Shown here in pieces: positions 34,448 to 46,500 of a stretch of 64,000 nt of DNA. The DNA comes from Mercurialis annua (Eukaryota; Streptophyta; Magnoliopsida; Malpighiales; Euphorbiaceae). The DNA lies in the NCBI RefSeq assembly GCF_937616625.2, contig NC_065576.1, positions 11,596,501-11,660,500 of the forward strand. Reading direction: 5' to 3'. Position 1 is the stretch's first letter; every line of letters starts with the position of its first letter. A program made the position numbers and the translations under genes. The notes under the pieces are model-generated. The model was not told the origin of the DNA and did not search any database. It saw nothing but the letters and a program-made list of their open reading frames with translations.

Positions 34448-35050
34448 TCACGGCCCAAAATCGAGGGCCGCGACCGGCGCTAGAAAACGGGAATGGTTGA
34501 TCCGGAACCCGTAACAAGTCAAAAACCACTAATAATATTTAGCAAAATCAAACATAGCATCAAGAATAAAAGGTTTTCTAAAACTTCTTTAAACATAAAA
34601 TTTGAAAACGTTGAAAACCTTTCTCAAAATAGATGCATAAGTCATAGGTACTAGGGACTTACCGTGCGATAACTCTATCAAGCATTGCCCTGCGCAACAT
34701 ACACTCCATACTTAACCAATTCCAACACAGGAAATTTGCAAAACATCACACAATTATAAAGCGCAGTTTTTAAACCAAAACTGTGTTCATATAAAATGTT
34801 GTAACAGAGTGAATAACCGGAAAATCGTTTGATACAAAATTTGGTCTACTACTAGTACCAAAGCTTTCCATAAATGCTTTGAACTGAGACTTCCGGAACA
34901 TAGAATGGAAACTCAACCACTTTTTCATATCAAAATCCTGAAAGAAAACACTATTTGAGGGTCAGATAATGCTGAGTGAATTCATATAAATCCTATCGAG
35001 TATTAACTAAAAACATAAATCATAAGTATATGCATCCAAATACGGAAACA
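34448..35050 (-). repeat. Ty3-type LTR 3'-end fragment
   Basis: On the minus strand the segment ends GACCGGCGCTAG-complement then GGGCCGTGATA. It is related to the fragment ending at 15250 (shared GCGCCGGTC and CGGGTT blocks, and a comparable GAATTCACTCAGC stretch near 34970). The outer boundary is uncertain. Confidence 0.45.
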
Positions 35051-36328
35051 AATAAAACCCTAAGCCATTACGTTTATTATTAAGTTCGTGTAATTTTATA
35101 TTACCACAAAGCTTCGTTATTGGGTCCAATCCCGAGATAGTTTCACCGAATTAGTTGGAAAGATATAGGTGTCGAGGTAGTTCCACCAAATCCTGAGGCT
35201 TTTGTAGCAGGACACTCTGTTTTGTTGTTTTGTTGCTTTTTTTTTTTTTTTTGATGTCCCGAGGCTTTTATAATAGGACTGGCCCTTGTAGTGTTCTAAC
35301 TGTTGCATGGTTTGGTTCCCCTTAAGCCTGTTTTTGGGAAGTCTACGTGCAATCTCGTTTGATGTTTATCAATTGAGCTTTTTTTGTTGCTTTCTATACG
35401 AAAAAATGGTCCAAAAAATTTAAATTGTATTTTTTTCTTTCATATTTAACTCTAATTTTAAAGGTACAGAATAATATTAATACAATAATTACATGTGTTT
35501 TGAATATATGTTTTCACTGATGAATTAAAGAAATTAACTATGCAACTTTTTGAATTTTTATAAGTTTAAGCATGAATTATCATAATTAACTTTCAGTACA
35601 AAATGTCACATACGATTAAGTAATTTATTAAATTTGAGTAGATTTGCTCTTAACTTTTAAAATTGAATTAAAATTATAAAATTAAACCAATAAGCAATAG
35701 CTCAAATGAATAAACGATGTGCAGCAAACTGCTAGGTTATGGATTCATATCATTCCACAAGCACTCCCTCACAAGCGCTCTCTCCTTCCTAATTAAAAAA
35801 AATTATAGAAATGAAGACATTTAATTAGGTTTGTAAATTGTCAAAAAAAATTGGATTTTTTTTATCCATTAAGCATGTCAAAATAGCATTTATCCAAATT
35901 ACATTATAGTTGCATCAACTCAATGGTTGATGTGTTAAGATCCAAACATGAGAAAGATCTTTAAATTATTAAATCATTTGGCAAACACTATGAAGAAATA
36001 CTGATAAGATTTTATATTTTTGACAATCACTATGGGGGACATATATGTGCCATGTGGGATAGCTAATAACTGTGTATCTATCTACTTTGTAATCTAGAAT
36101 GTAAAGTGTTCAATCGTTGAGCATATACCTTATAATCTAGAATGTGTTGAGGGTCAATAGTTTTACAATAAGTCATGCTATTTTTTATTTTTATTTTGGC
36201 TCTTACAGAAATTCGTATTCCGAATTTTACGAATCAAAAAATGAAAGAGAATTTTGCAAAACATAAATTTAAGGGTTATCTATATATTAAATCACGGCTT
36301 TTTGTATTTGTAGCGTTTAGACATATTG
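35051..36328. other. AT-rich intergenic DNA
   Basis: No gene or clear repeat recognised; a T-run lies at about 35238-35251. Confidence 0.6.
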
Positions 36329-36333
36329 TATAA

Positions 36334-36619
36334 TGTTATAAATTTAATGATAATATAAATAATTTTTATAGACTAAACTAATTAATAATTAGTGATCACA
36401 ATAATGCAACAAGAGAGTAAATATTTGGGAGGAATTTTACTTCTTTGATGAGTATTTTCAATTGTAAAATTTACATGGATGGAAACCTATTTATAGGCAA
36501 TTTCACCCACCATGTAATTAATGCATTTACATGCATGTCAAAAATGGAGGGTTGAAATTTTTTCACCTAATTGGATAGGTAATTTTGTCATACACCATAT
36601 TCACATTATATTCATAACA
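36334..36619 (-). repeat. Copia 3' LTR
   Basis: 286 bp. On the minus strand it is preceded by the polypurine tract CCAAGGGGGAG (36620-36630). Confidence 0.92.
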
Positions 36620-36778
36620 CTCCCCCTTGGATGACAAAATGTTTGTTCCAAAGTACGCTATGTCGTACTGCCTCATTAAAAACCTCACTAAAGAAAAACC
36701 CAATGGGATAAAAACTTTAGTTAGGGAAAAAGAGTGCAGTGCGTAATTTCTCCCCCTCATTGCAACATAGATAATCAT

Positions 36779-39700
36779 TCATGTATTTCGCAGATGGCGC
36801 ATTCCAATATTATGAACATGTTTTCTAAATATTGCTGTAGGAAGTGCCTTCGTGAAGAGATCAAATGAATTGTTATTTGATTGAACATACTGGATGTCAA
36901 TTTCTTGATTCTTTATGAGTTCTTGAGTGTATGAAAAGAATTTTGGAGGTATATGTTTGGTTCTGTCACTCTTGACGTATCCTTCCTTGATTTGTGCTAT
37001 ACATGCAGCATTATCTTCGTATAGAACAGTTGGACTCTTATGGACTGGAAAACCACAAGATTCTTGAATGTGTTGTGTTATTGATCTGAGCCACACACAT
37101 TCCCTACTTGCTTCATGTAATGCAATAAGTTCAGCATGATTTGAGGAAGTGGCTACAATTGTTTGTTTCTGTGACCGCCAAGAAATTGCAGTACCTCCAC
37201 TTGTAAATACATATCCAGTTTGAGACTTAACCTTATGAGGATCAGACAAATAACCTGCATCTGCATAACCAATCAATTCTAGATTTGAATCGTTAGAATA
37301 AAATAAACCAAGATCAGTGCTTCCACGAAGATAACGTAATATATGTTTGATTCCATTCCAATGTCTCTTCGTGGGAGCTGAACTGAATCTTGCCAATAAA
37401 TTGACAGAAAAGGATATGTCAGGACGAGTGCAATTAGCGAGATACATAAGTGCTCCAATTGCACTGAGATATGGTACTTCAGGACCAAGAATATCCTCAT
37501 TTTCTCCACAAGGACGAAATGGATCAGTTTCAACATTTAGTGATCGATTAACCATAGGAGTACTTAAAGGATTTGCTTTATCCATACCAAAACGTTTTAA
37601 GATCTTTTCTATATAATTTGACTGATGCACTAATACGCCATTGTGCATATATTCAATTTGTAAACCAAGACAATATTTGGTTTTTCCAAGATCTTTCATT
37701 TCAAATTCTTCCTTTAAGTACACACTTGCTTCATTGATCTCACTGTCTGTTCCAATAATATTTAAATCGTCAACATAGACGGGTATAATCACAAATCCCG
37801 ATGTTGATTTCTTGATAAAAACACATGGGCAAATAAGGTTATTCACATAGCCTTTATTTATCAAATAATCGCTTAAACGATTATACCACATGCGCCCTGA
37901 TTGTTTTAACCCATACAAAGATCTTTGCAATTTGATTGAATACATTTCTTTGGGTTTTCTATTTAATGCTTCAGGCATTTTAAATCCTTTAGGGACCTTA
38001 ATATAAATATCGCTATCTAGCGATCCATACAAGTATGCTGTTACAACATCCATGAGACGCATTTCTAATTTCTTAGAAACTGCAAGACTGATCAAATATC
38101 GAAATGTAATTGCATCCATGACAGGAGAATATGTTTCATCATAATCAATTCCAGGTCTTTGAGAAAAGCCTTGAGCAACAAGTCTAGCTTTATATCTTGT
38201 GATTTCATTTTTCTCATTTCGTTTTCGTATAAAGACCCATTTGTAACCTACCGGGTTCACATCTTTAGGTGTGAGGACAACAGGTCCAAACACACTTCTC
38301 TTGTTAAGAGAATCTAATTCAGCTTGCATAGCGTCTTTCCATTTATCCCAATCATGTCTATTTTGACATTCAATAACCGATCTCGGTTCGGGATCCTCAT
38401 TTCCATTTATGATATCACATGCAACAGCATAAGAGAAAATTTCGTCAATAATTTCCATTGTGTCTCGATTCCAAACAATCTTTGTATTATTGTAATTAAT
38501 CGAGATTTCTTCGTTATTCTCATTTGTGTCCTCTTCTAGGGTACTGTCTTGATTAATTACATTCATATCCTCTTCTGGGGCATTGCCTTGGTTAACCTCA
38601 TTTATTTTCTCTTCTGGAGTATTTTCTTTATCTTGTGTTTCTTCAGGAACAACTTTCTCTTTACTAGCATGATCGAGATTTTCTGCTCCTTTTCTTTTCC
38701 GAGGATTTTTATTTTTTGAACCGATCGGTCTTCCACGCTTCTGGCGTGTCTTTGATTCATGAGCGACTTTATTTTCATAATTCTCTTTTGGAATCTCAAC
38801 TCTAGCAGGGGCATTAAATGCTGGTATATATGATTTAGTCACTCTTTTTGTATCGGTAAATGCATCAGGTAATTGATTTGCAACAGCTTGCAAATGCACA
38901 ATCTTTTGAACTTCTGTTTCACATTGTTTTGTGCAAGGATCAAGATGCAATAATGAAGGTTCACACCATGCAATATTTTTATCTGATTGTTTATTTTCTC
39001 CCCCTAATGGTGGGAACTCTTCTTCATTAAAATGACAATCGGCGAAACGTGCTGTAAAAACATCACCTGTTAAAGGTTCAAGATACCTAATTATGGATGC
39101 AGACACATAACCAACGTATATTCCCAATCTTCTTTGAGGACCCATTTTTGTGCGTTGTGGTGGTGCAATTGGCACGTATACAGCACAACCAAAAACCCTA
39201 AGATGGGCAATATCTGGTTCTTGACCAAATGCTAATTGTAATGGGGAGTATTTATGATATGCACTAGGTCTAACACGAATTAATGATGCAGCATGTAATA
39301 TAGCATGTCCCCATATAGAGATAGGTAGCTTAGTTCTCATCATTAATGGTCTAGCAATAAGCTGAAGGCGCTTAATTAGAGATTCAGCTAAACCATTCTG
39401 TGTATGTACGTGTGCAACAGGATGCTCAACTGTGATTCCAACAGACATGCAATAATCATTGAATGTTTGAGATGTGAATTCACCAGCATTATCAAGTCTT
39501 ACCCTTTTAATTGTGTAATCAGGGAATTGAACACGCAATTTAATAATTTGAGCAAGAAATCTTGCAAATGCAACATTGCGAGTTGATAATAAACAAACAT
39601 GTGACCATCTGCTGGATGCGTCAATCAATACCATAAAGTATCTGAATGGTCCACATGGTGGATGAATTGGCCCACATATATTACCTTGAATTCTTTCAAG

Positions 39701-40363
39701 AAATAAAGGCGATTCATTCTCAATTTTAGCCGGTGAAGGTCTCACAATTAATTTTCCAATAGAACAAGCTGTACATGACATATTACTTACTTGGGGAATT
39801 TTCTCACCTTTCAGTGGATGTCCTCGTGCACTGTCAATTATTCTCCGCATCATTATTGATCCTGGATGACCCAATCTTTCATGCCATAATTTTAGTATTG
39901 AAGCATCACAATACTTTTTCTTTTCAGCCATATGTGATTCGACCACATTTATATATGTATAATATAAACCAGAAGAAAATGTGGGTAATTTTTCAATTAC
40001 ATGTTTCTTACCTGAAACATTTGTTGTAATATGAAGATATTCCATATTATCATCATTTTCTGTCTCAATATGGAATTTATTCAGACGAATATCTTTAAAA
40101 CTTAACAAGTTTCTTTGAGACTTGGGGGAAAATAATGCTTCATTAATGGTAAGTACAGTTCCCCCTTGTAATAGAACAATAGCTCTTCCGGAGCCTTCAA
40201 TTAATTTTACCTTACCAGATATTGTACTGACATTTGTCTGACATCTTTTAAGATTTGAAAAATATTTTTGGTGTTTGAGTATAGTGTGGGTTGTCGCACT
40301 ATCCACAAGACATATTTCTTCATTACTGAACTTGGACGAAACAACATGCTGAGAATTATCCAT
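36779..40363 (-). CDS. Copia pol polyprotein (protease-integrase-RT-RNase H)
   Basis: An uninterrupted 1194-codon frame. Protease: LVDSATTHTIL, with D21. Integrase zinc domain: WHERLGHPG (H161, H166) and CTACSIGK (C197, C200). Integrase core: residue 228 is Asn in IQGNICGP, where the family has Asp; then D291 (VRLDNAGEF) and E327 (NGLAE). RT: YKWVFIRKRNEKNEITRYKA, and the catalytic YVDD at 863-866. RNase H: GYADAGY, HAELIALHEAS, YEDNAACI, with carboxylates near 1034, 1078 and 1117. The length and order are usual for plant Copia. The D228N change should impair integration. It is in the same frame as gag but separated by stops. Confidence 0.95.
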   Translation of the reverse strand: MDNSQHVVSSKFSNEEICLVDSATTHTILKHQKYFSNLKRCQTNVSTISGKVKLIEGSGRAIVLLQGGTVLTINEALFSPKSQRNLLSFKDIRLNKFHIETENDDNMEYLHITTNVSGKKHVIEKLPTFSSGLYYTYINVVESHMAEKKKYCDASILKLWHERLGHPGSIMMRRIIDSARGHPLKGEKIPQVSNMSCTACSIGKLIVRPSPAKIENESPLFLERIQGNICGPIHPPCGPFRYFMVLIDASSRWSHVCLLSTRNVAFARFLAQIIKLRVQFPDYTIKRVRLDNAGEFTSQTFNDYCMSVGITVEHPVAHVHTQNGLAESLIKRLQLIARPLMMRTKLPISIWGHAILHAASLIRVRPSAYHKYSPLQLAFGQEPDIAHLRVFGCAVYVPIAPPQRTKMGPQRRLGIYVGYVSASIIRYLEPLTGDVFTARFADCHFNEEEFPPLGGENKQSDKNIAWCEPSLLHLDPCTKQCETEVQKIVHLQAVANQLPDAFTDTKRVTKSYIPAFNAPARVEIPKENYENKVAHESKTRQKRGRPIGSKNKNPRKRKGAENLDHASKEKVVPEETQDKENTPEEKINEVNQGNAPEEDMNVINQDSTLEEDTNENNEEISINYNNTKIVWNRDTMEIIDEIFSYAVACDIINGNEDPEPRSVIECQNRHDWDKWKDAMQAELDSLNKRSVFGPVVLTPKDVNPVGYKWVFIRKRNEKNEITRYKARLVAQGFSQRPGIDYDETYSPVMDAITFRYLISLAVSKKLEMRLMDVVTAYLYGSLDSDIYIKVPKGFKMPEALNRKPKEMYSIKLQRSLYGLKQSGRMWYNRLSDYLINKGYVNNLICPCVFIKKSTSGFVIIPVYVDDLNIIGTDSEINEASVYLKEEFEMKDLGKTKYCLGLQIEYMHNGVLVHQSNYIEKILKRFGMDKANPLSTPMVNRSLNVETDPFRPCGENEDILGPEVPYLSAIGALMYLANCTRPDISFSVNLLARFSSAPTKRHWNGIKHILRYLRGSTDLGLFYSNDSNLELIGYADAGYLSDPHKVKSQTGYVFTSGGTAISWRSQKQTIVATSSNHAELIALHEASRECVWLRSITQHIQESCGFPVHKSPTVLYEDNAACIAQIKEGYVKSDRTKHIPPKFFSYTQELIKNQEIDIQYVQSNNNSFDLFTKALPTAIFRKHVHNIGMRHLRNT

Positions 40364-40519
40364 ATGCTTCTTAATTCAAACAAAGAAAAATTTATCATAA
40401 GAAATTATAGAATAACACAACAATACATAAGTAAATAATAAAAACATTACAATACATGCTGGATTAGTTTTCATTATTATTGTTCTCAAGAAAATCGGAA
40501 ACATCTAAATGTGTCATGT
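40364..40519 (-). other. gag-pol spacer with three stops and frameshifted gag tail
   Basis: After the gag ORF, the same frame hits TAA, TGA and TAG within 15 nt. In the +1 frame a typical Copia gag tail, THLDVSDFLENNNNEN, can be read, ending at TAA 40464-40466. So gag carries a 1-nt frameshift near its end. From there to the pol ATG lies a pyrimidine-rich stretch ending TTTGAATTAAG just before the pol start, resembling a 3' splice site; splicing is only a possibility. Confidence 0.65.
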
Positions 40520-41500
40520 TTATAGAGTCATTATGCATAGACTGTGGTCAAAATCATCATCAGAAACAAAATTTGTTTCTATATTCTTTCCATTTTCCTT
40601 GAGGGAAGCTTGGTAAAGCTCAACAAGATGTTTGGGCGTACGACAGGTACGCGACCAATGCCCAGTCATGCCACATCGATAACATTTACTATCGACATTT
40701 TTCACTTGATGTTTGTATTGTCCACTGTTCCTGTTTTCTTGTTTCTCCTCCTTCTTATCCCACTTCTGGTGGTGATTCTTATGCCTAAAGGAGTTATTAT
40801 AACCGACATGGTTGTAATTATTTCCACCTCGACCGTAACCATGACCACGACCACGACCACGGCCACGACCACGACCACAAGGAGATCTATATGCGCTCGC
40901 ATTTACTTCAGGAAATGGAGCAGAACCAGTGGGTCGTGCCGCATGATTTTTCATTAACAGCTCGTTATTCTGCTCAGCCACTAGAAGGCAAGAAATCAGC
41001 TCTGAATATTTCTTAAACCCTTTCTCACGATACTGCTGCTGGAGTACCACATTAGATGCATGAAAAGTGGAGAATGTTTTTTCTAATAAATCTTCATCAG
41101 TAATTGTTTCTCCACACAATTTTAGCTTTGAGCTAATTCGGAATATTGCAGAATTGTATTCACTAACACTTTTAAAATCCTGCAATCTTAAATGCATCCA
41201 GTCATAACGAGCTTTTGGAAGAATTACAGTTTTCTGATGGTCGAAGCGTTCTTTTAAACTATTCCAGAGAATAAGTGGATTATCTTCACTGAGATATTCA
41301 TTTTTTAATCCTTCATCAAGATGATGGCGAAGGAAGATCATTGCTTTTGTACGATCTTGAGTAGAGGCATTATTTCCCTCTTTAATAGTGTCCTCATGAC
41401 CAGAGGCTTGCAGATGTATTTTTGCATCTAGTATCCATGACAGATAATTTTTTCCAGATACATCAAGTGCCGTAAATTCAAGCTTTGTAAGGTTTGACAT
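40520..41500 (-). CDS. Copia gag
   Basis: A 326-codon frame encoding the capsid-nucleocapsid protein. It starts MSNLTKLEFTALDVSGKNYL, typical of plant Copia gag (UBN2-like). It continues with the helical capsid region (LWNSLKERFDHQKTVILPKA), an Arg-Gly-rich tract at roughly 210-225, and the zinc knuckle CYRCGMTGHWSRTC (C-X2-C-X4-H-X4-C) near 273-286. The C-terminus is frameshifted: the conserved tail is found in another frame downstream (40519-40464), so about 20-25 residues are replaced by LCIMTL. The start codon is the first Met after the leader. Confidence 0.92.
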   Translation of the reverse strand: MSNLTKLEFTALDVSGKNYLSWILDAKIHLQASGHEDTIKEGNNASTQDRTKAMIFLRHHLDEGLKNEYLSEDNPLILWNSLKERFDHQKTVILPKARYDWMHLRLQDFKSVSEYNSAIFRISSKLKLCGETITDEDLLEKTFSTFHASNVVLQQQYREKGFKKYSELISCLLVAEQNNELLMKNHAARPTGSAPFPEVNASAYRSPCGRGRGRGRGRGHGYGRGGNNYNHVGYNNSFRHKNHHQKWDKKEEKQENRNSGQYKHQVKNVDSKCYRCGMTGHWSRTCRTPKHLVELYQASLKENGKNIETNFVSDDDFDHSLCIMTL

Positions 41501-42316
41501 GATTAAACTATCACATGAAAAATAAATATAATTAGAACTAATATTTATTTATGCGATAAAAACATAGAAATAATAATCATTTATTTTCAAGAGTAAACAA
41601 ACAAGTACAACCATCATATTTTTGGCTTATAAATATGCATAATCAACAATTATTGCAGCAATTAGTAAAGGTAGAACAATAAATACAAAAATACATAAAT
41701 ATAAATAAAATTCTTTCCACGGAAGATTAAATATACCAATGAGTATTAAATTAAGTAACATAATAATAATAATCCAAAATAGCTTCATTTTTGAATTTTT
41801 GAAGATTAAGAGATGAAAAATTGTGTAGTGAAAATAAATAGTAAAGTGAGTATATATAGAGAAAAATATAGCCGTTTTATTACCGTTATATAGCCGTTTG
41901 TTACCGTTATGTAGCCGTTAGGTTATTTTATATATTTTTTTTTGAATAAAATTATTTAGATGAGGACAACAATGGATTAAATTTAATTATGGTATAAAAA
42001 TATTTATATTTATACTAATAGTGTCAACTAAATAAAATCGTTTATAGCAAGGGGATTACCACTCAAGCATCAACGATTAAAATTAAATTATCAAAGGATT
42101 ATTTATAGGAGGCTTAGCCTTCCATATAAAAATTAATAACATAGATATAAACATAATAAATTAAATATTAAGTAAATAAAATCTGTAGGAGGTATAACCT
42201 TCCATTAATTAAATAATTAGACAAGTATTAAAGTTAGAGATTTACCTTTGGAATACTTTACCGAATTTTCTTGAATTAGGGAATCGTAAACTGATAGAAC
42301 GATCGTGCTGATAACG

Positions 42317-42602
42317 TGTTATAAATTTAATGATAATATAAATAATTTTTATAGACTAAACTAATTAATAATTAGTGATCACAATAATGCAACAAGAGAG
42401 CAAATATTTGGGAGGAATTTTACTTCTTTGATGAGTATTTTCAATTGTAAAATTTACATGGATGGAAACCTATTTATAGGCAATTTCACCCACCATGTAA
42501 TTAATGCATTTACATGCATGTCAAAAATGGAGGGTTAAAATTTTTTCACCTAATTGGATAGGTAATTTTGTCATACACCATATTCACATTATATTCATAA
42601 CA
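42317..42602 (-). repeat. Copia 5' LTR and adjacent primer-binding region
   Basis: 286 bp. On the minus strand its end is followed by CGTTATCAGCACGATCG (42316-42300), where the primer-binding site is expected; TTATCAGCACGA next to the LTR is common in plant Copia elements. The non-coding leader to gag runs 42299-41501 and contains tandem GCCGTTTATTACCGTTATATA-like words near 41870-41920. Confidence 0.85.
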
Positions 42603-42607
42603 TATAA

Positions 42608-43598
42608 AACATTATATCAGACATCGTATCCTTTTTAAATTTAGTATTTTGTAGCATATTTCCGTTTTCTACAAAATATAAAACCATAAAATACGGCGTT
42701 GTTTTGTATAAGCTGACGCCGGAAAACAAAAATATACTATAAAATGCCAAATTTAAAAGTAATAAAATGTGTGATGCGATATTTAAACGAATTATTTGAA
42801 TTCTCATAAAGTAATATGCAAATAGACCTCAATTTAATATGTAGGAATAAAAAGGAGGGAGATTCTTGATAAAGATAGTGAATCTTGCATAGGTTAAAGT
42901 TGTAGAGAAATAAGGGACACTTTTTGATGCTACCATAATTCTGAAATGGAACAAAAAGGTTAGAAATATTATAAATCAAAAGAGAGAAGAATGAGAGCAA
43001 ATCAAGCAGCCTATGAAAAGGGCCAAAAGAACCTCTTCACTTAGTCACCATCATAGATGTTAAAAGATGCACATGTGCTCGTGCCGACTCGAATGCTCGA
43101 TTCGGAATCCGTCGTCTCTAATACAGCAATCGGATACGAAATGATTAAATCAAAACGGATATAGAATAATGTCAAAAAATACACATTTACTCCGGATGGT
43201 TCAAATGGTCGAATCCAAATCGAATAAGAGAAAAATACTTGATTCATTTTTTTTGTTTCAGGAATATGTATCAGCTGAAAAGAAAAAAACTCGGATTGCA
43301 ACCAGAAAATTAAAGGAGCAAGACAATGACATATAACACCTGAAAACTATGGTATATACACATTTATAACAAAGTTAAAAAAACAAGCTTTTAAGTATAA
43401 AAGAAGAGAGTTTTGGAAGAGGCAAGGGTACATGATACATACATTAATTTGGTAAGAGATACAATTGACAGGGTTTCTATTTTTTTATGCCATTTTCGAG
43501 TGGTCAAAGAAGAGGGAAAATTTTGTGCTTCTTCTTTCTTCTTTCTTTCAATAAAATTCACAGCAAAACTCATTCTGAATTTTTTTATTTCTTTCTCT
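42608..43598. other. 3' flank of BRI1
   Basis: About 1 kb between the Copia element and the BRI1 stop codon. It must hold the BRI1 3' UTR and polyadenylation region (minus strand, near 43200-43598). No other gene recognised. Confidence 0.6.
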
Positions 43599-46500
43599 TT
43601 ACGCCTTTTCGGGATCTTCTTTTATACTCATTTGAATTGCAGTAAAGCCGTCGTCATCTTCTGTGGCTATGGTCGATTGTGAGTCCTGCAGGCCTGACCC
43701 TGCTTGTATTTCTTTAAACATTGCCATTACCTGTATCATCGTAGGTCGTCTCCATTGCCGATCATCCAAACAAGCGCACGCCACCTCTAAGTGTCGTAAA
43801 AGCTCGATTTTTAGACATGGATCTTCTCTCATGAGTACCGGATCGAATACATCTGTTATTTTCAGTTTGGCATGCTGCTTCACCCACCCGACAAGATTGT
43901 TGTCGCCGAAATCTGCTGAATCCGTCGGCCTCTTTCCGGTTAGCAGCTCGAGCAAAACTACACCGTAACTGTATACATCACCTTTGGTAGAACATCTAAA
44001 GCTCTGATAATATTCAGGAGGAACATAACCAGGCGTGCCGGCCAATGTGCTAACACTCAAATGTGTATCTACTACATTCATGAGTCTTGCCATCCCGAAA
44101 TCGGAGACTCTGGCTTCCAAATGCTCATCAAGCAGTACATTGCTTGATTTCATATCCCTGTGAATGATATGAGGTATGCAATTATGATGAAGAAATGCCA
44201 ATCCTCTGGCAGCACCAATGGCAATCTTTCTCCTCGCAGCCCAGTTCAACTTGATGCCGGATTTCTTTTCATCGTGCAGAACGTCTTCTAAGCTTCCATG
44301 TTTCATGTACTCGTAAACCAAGAGCCTCTCTTCTCCAACCTTGCAGTACCCAAGAAGCGGGACAAGGTTCCGGTGCTTGATTTTTCCGATGGTTTCCATT
44401 TCCGCAGTGAATTCCCGATCGCCCTGTCCGCTAATTTGTATTAGTTTCTTAATTGCCACAATGCTTCCGTCTCTCAATTCCGCCTTGTACACATCACCAA
44501 AACCTCCAGAGCCTATAAGGCTGTCGTTATGGAAACCATTTGTTGCTTCAAGAAGATCTGCAAAAGTAAGCTTCCGCAACGGCTTCTGACTCTGATCAAA
44601 GGTGGCGAGATTAATGCTCAATGCTTCCCGTGCGCCTGTTAACTTCCAGTTGGTATTTGCTGTCCCTGAGTGTGAATTGTTGTCGATATAGACATCAAGG
44701 ACGGAGTCTTTCCTTTTTCTTCTTTTCTTCGTTTCTATGGCAACTATAATCAAAGCAAAGATGCAGAAAAGTGAGAACAGCAATCCCATTGCCACACTCC
44801 CTACTAGAGATGCTTGTCTCCTATGAGATTTCTGATGCTGAGAATTCGAGCTGGGGTCTGAACCCGACCCACAGGACGGAAGTGGTATCCCACAGAGGCC
44901 TGTATTATTGACAAAACTGGCAGCTTGGAATGTCTCAAACTGACCCATTTCAGGAATCATACCATTGAGTTCATTGTTCGACATATCGATCTCTGTAAGC
45001 AACGAAAGACGAGTCATGGAATTAGGAATCAGCCCTTGGAGCTTGTTGTTAGACAGAATAAGAATCATAAGACCATCCAAGTTTCCAAGCTCTTCCGGAA
45101 TGCTTCCGGATATCATATTGTGTCCCAAATTCAAAATATAGAGATATGACATTGTCCCAATCTCCTTCGGAATGCTACCAGACAACATATTATATGAAAG
45201 ATCGAGAAAAATCATCGAACCATTATCGTTGAATGTAGGCTGCGTGTGTCCACCATATACTCTAGTGAAGTTGCAGGGATGCCTTGTAGAGATTCTATCC
45301 AACTGCTCCGACCTAATTCCAGCAAACTCCAGCAAATTTCCTTCGCCATGGCATAGTTCACTTTTGTTGTTCCTTAGATACACATATCTCTTTCCAGTGA
45401 TAAAATTTACGGCGATATTGCCAGACTGTTTGAACAGACCAGGTGGGATTGTGCCATTAAAGAAATTGGTATTAAGATCCAACCAGATCAAACTACGACA
45501 ATCCCCAAGCTCCGGTGGGATTCTACCATAAAATGAATTGTTGCTAAGTTTAAGAATGGCAAGATTCGTAAGATTTCCAATCGATGCTGGAAGCTCACCG
45601 GTCAACCGATTATTAGACAAGGAGATCCAGTTGAGCTTAGTGCATTTGCTTATACCAGAAGGTATTTCTCCAGTCAACTCATTGAAGTCCAGAATCAAAG
45701 TCTCTAGTGTCTGGATGTCGGTTATCTCCGGTGGGATTTCTCCGTGGAGCTGATTGAACCAGAGCTTCAAATCCCGAAGCTTCGAGAGGGAACCCAAGCT
45801 GGACGGGATGGTGCCTGTGAGGTAATTGAAGCTCAAATGAAGTGAAGTAAGCTGAGAACAGTTGCTCAGAGTAGCAGGAACAGGCCCAACAAACAAATTA
45901 TTCTGAAGAAACAGTTGATTCAAGTTGTTTCTTGGATCTTTACACAAACCAGTAGGGATACGACCAGATAGATTATTAGAACTCAGATCTAAAGTCTCCA
46001 AATTGGTCAGCATGGACAAAGAATCAGGCAAATCACCAACGAAATAATTATACGAAAAATCAAGAATCTTCAAGCTACTCATTTTCAAAACAGTATCAAT
46101 AGGCAATTCACCACTGAATTTATTAACAGAAATATCAAAAATCTCCAACGAAGTGCAAGCAGAAAAACTACTAGGAACAGAACCAGACAGATTATTCGAA
46201 GAAAGATCAAGCCCAACAAGACCTGGACAAGAATCTACAAGATGCAAAGGAATCTCCCCATGAAAATGATTACCACCCAGATAAACATACTGCAAAACCC
46301 CACCGGGAAGAACCGGAACCGGACCGGAAAACTCATTCGCGGAGGCGTTTAACAGCTTAAGCTTACCACATAAACCAATTGCATCAGCAAGATCACCGCT
46401 GAACTTGTTAGAAGAGATATCAAGATGCTCCAAAGCCAAACAATCTCCAAATGAAGGGATACTAACCGAGAAATTATTTGAAGAAACATCAAGAAACTCA

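Larger units (their letters stand above)
36329..42607 (-). mobile_element. Full-length Copia retrotransposon
   Basis: A 6.27-kb element on the minus strand bounded by 286-bp LTRs (36334-36619 and 42317-42602) that begin TGTTATAAATT and end TTCATAACA. Both flanks are TATAA (36329-36333, 42603-42607), a perfect 5-bp target duplication. The interior has gag (41500-40520) and pol (40363-36779) in Copia order: protease, integrase, RT, RNase H. The LTRs differ at two sites I could see, indicating a recent insertion. Despite long ORFs, gag has a frameshift near its end and the integrase lacks the first expected catalytic Asp. Confidence 0.95.

Noticed and set aside
40702..40957. Open frames opposite the Arg-Gly tract of Copia gag
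   Set aside because: Antisense shadows of a GC-rich repeat in gag; low-complexity peptides.
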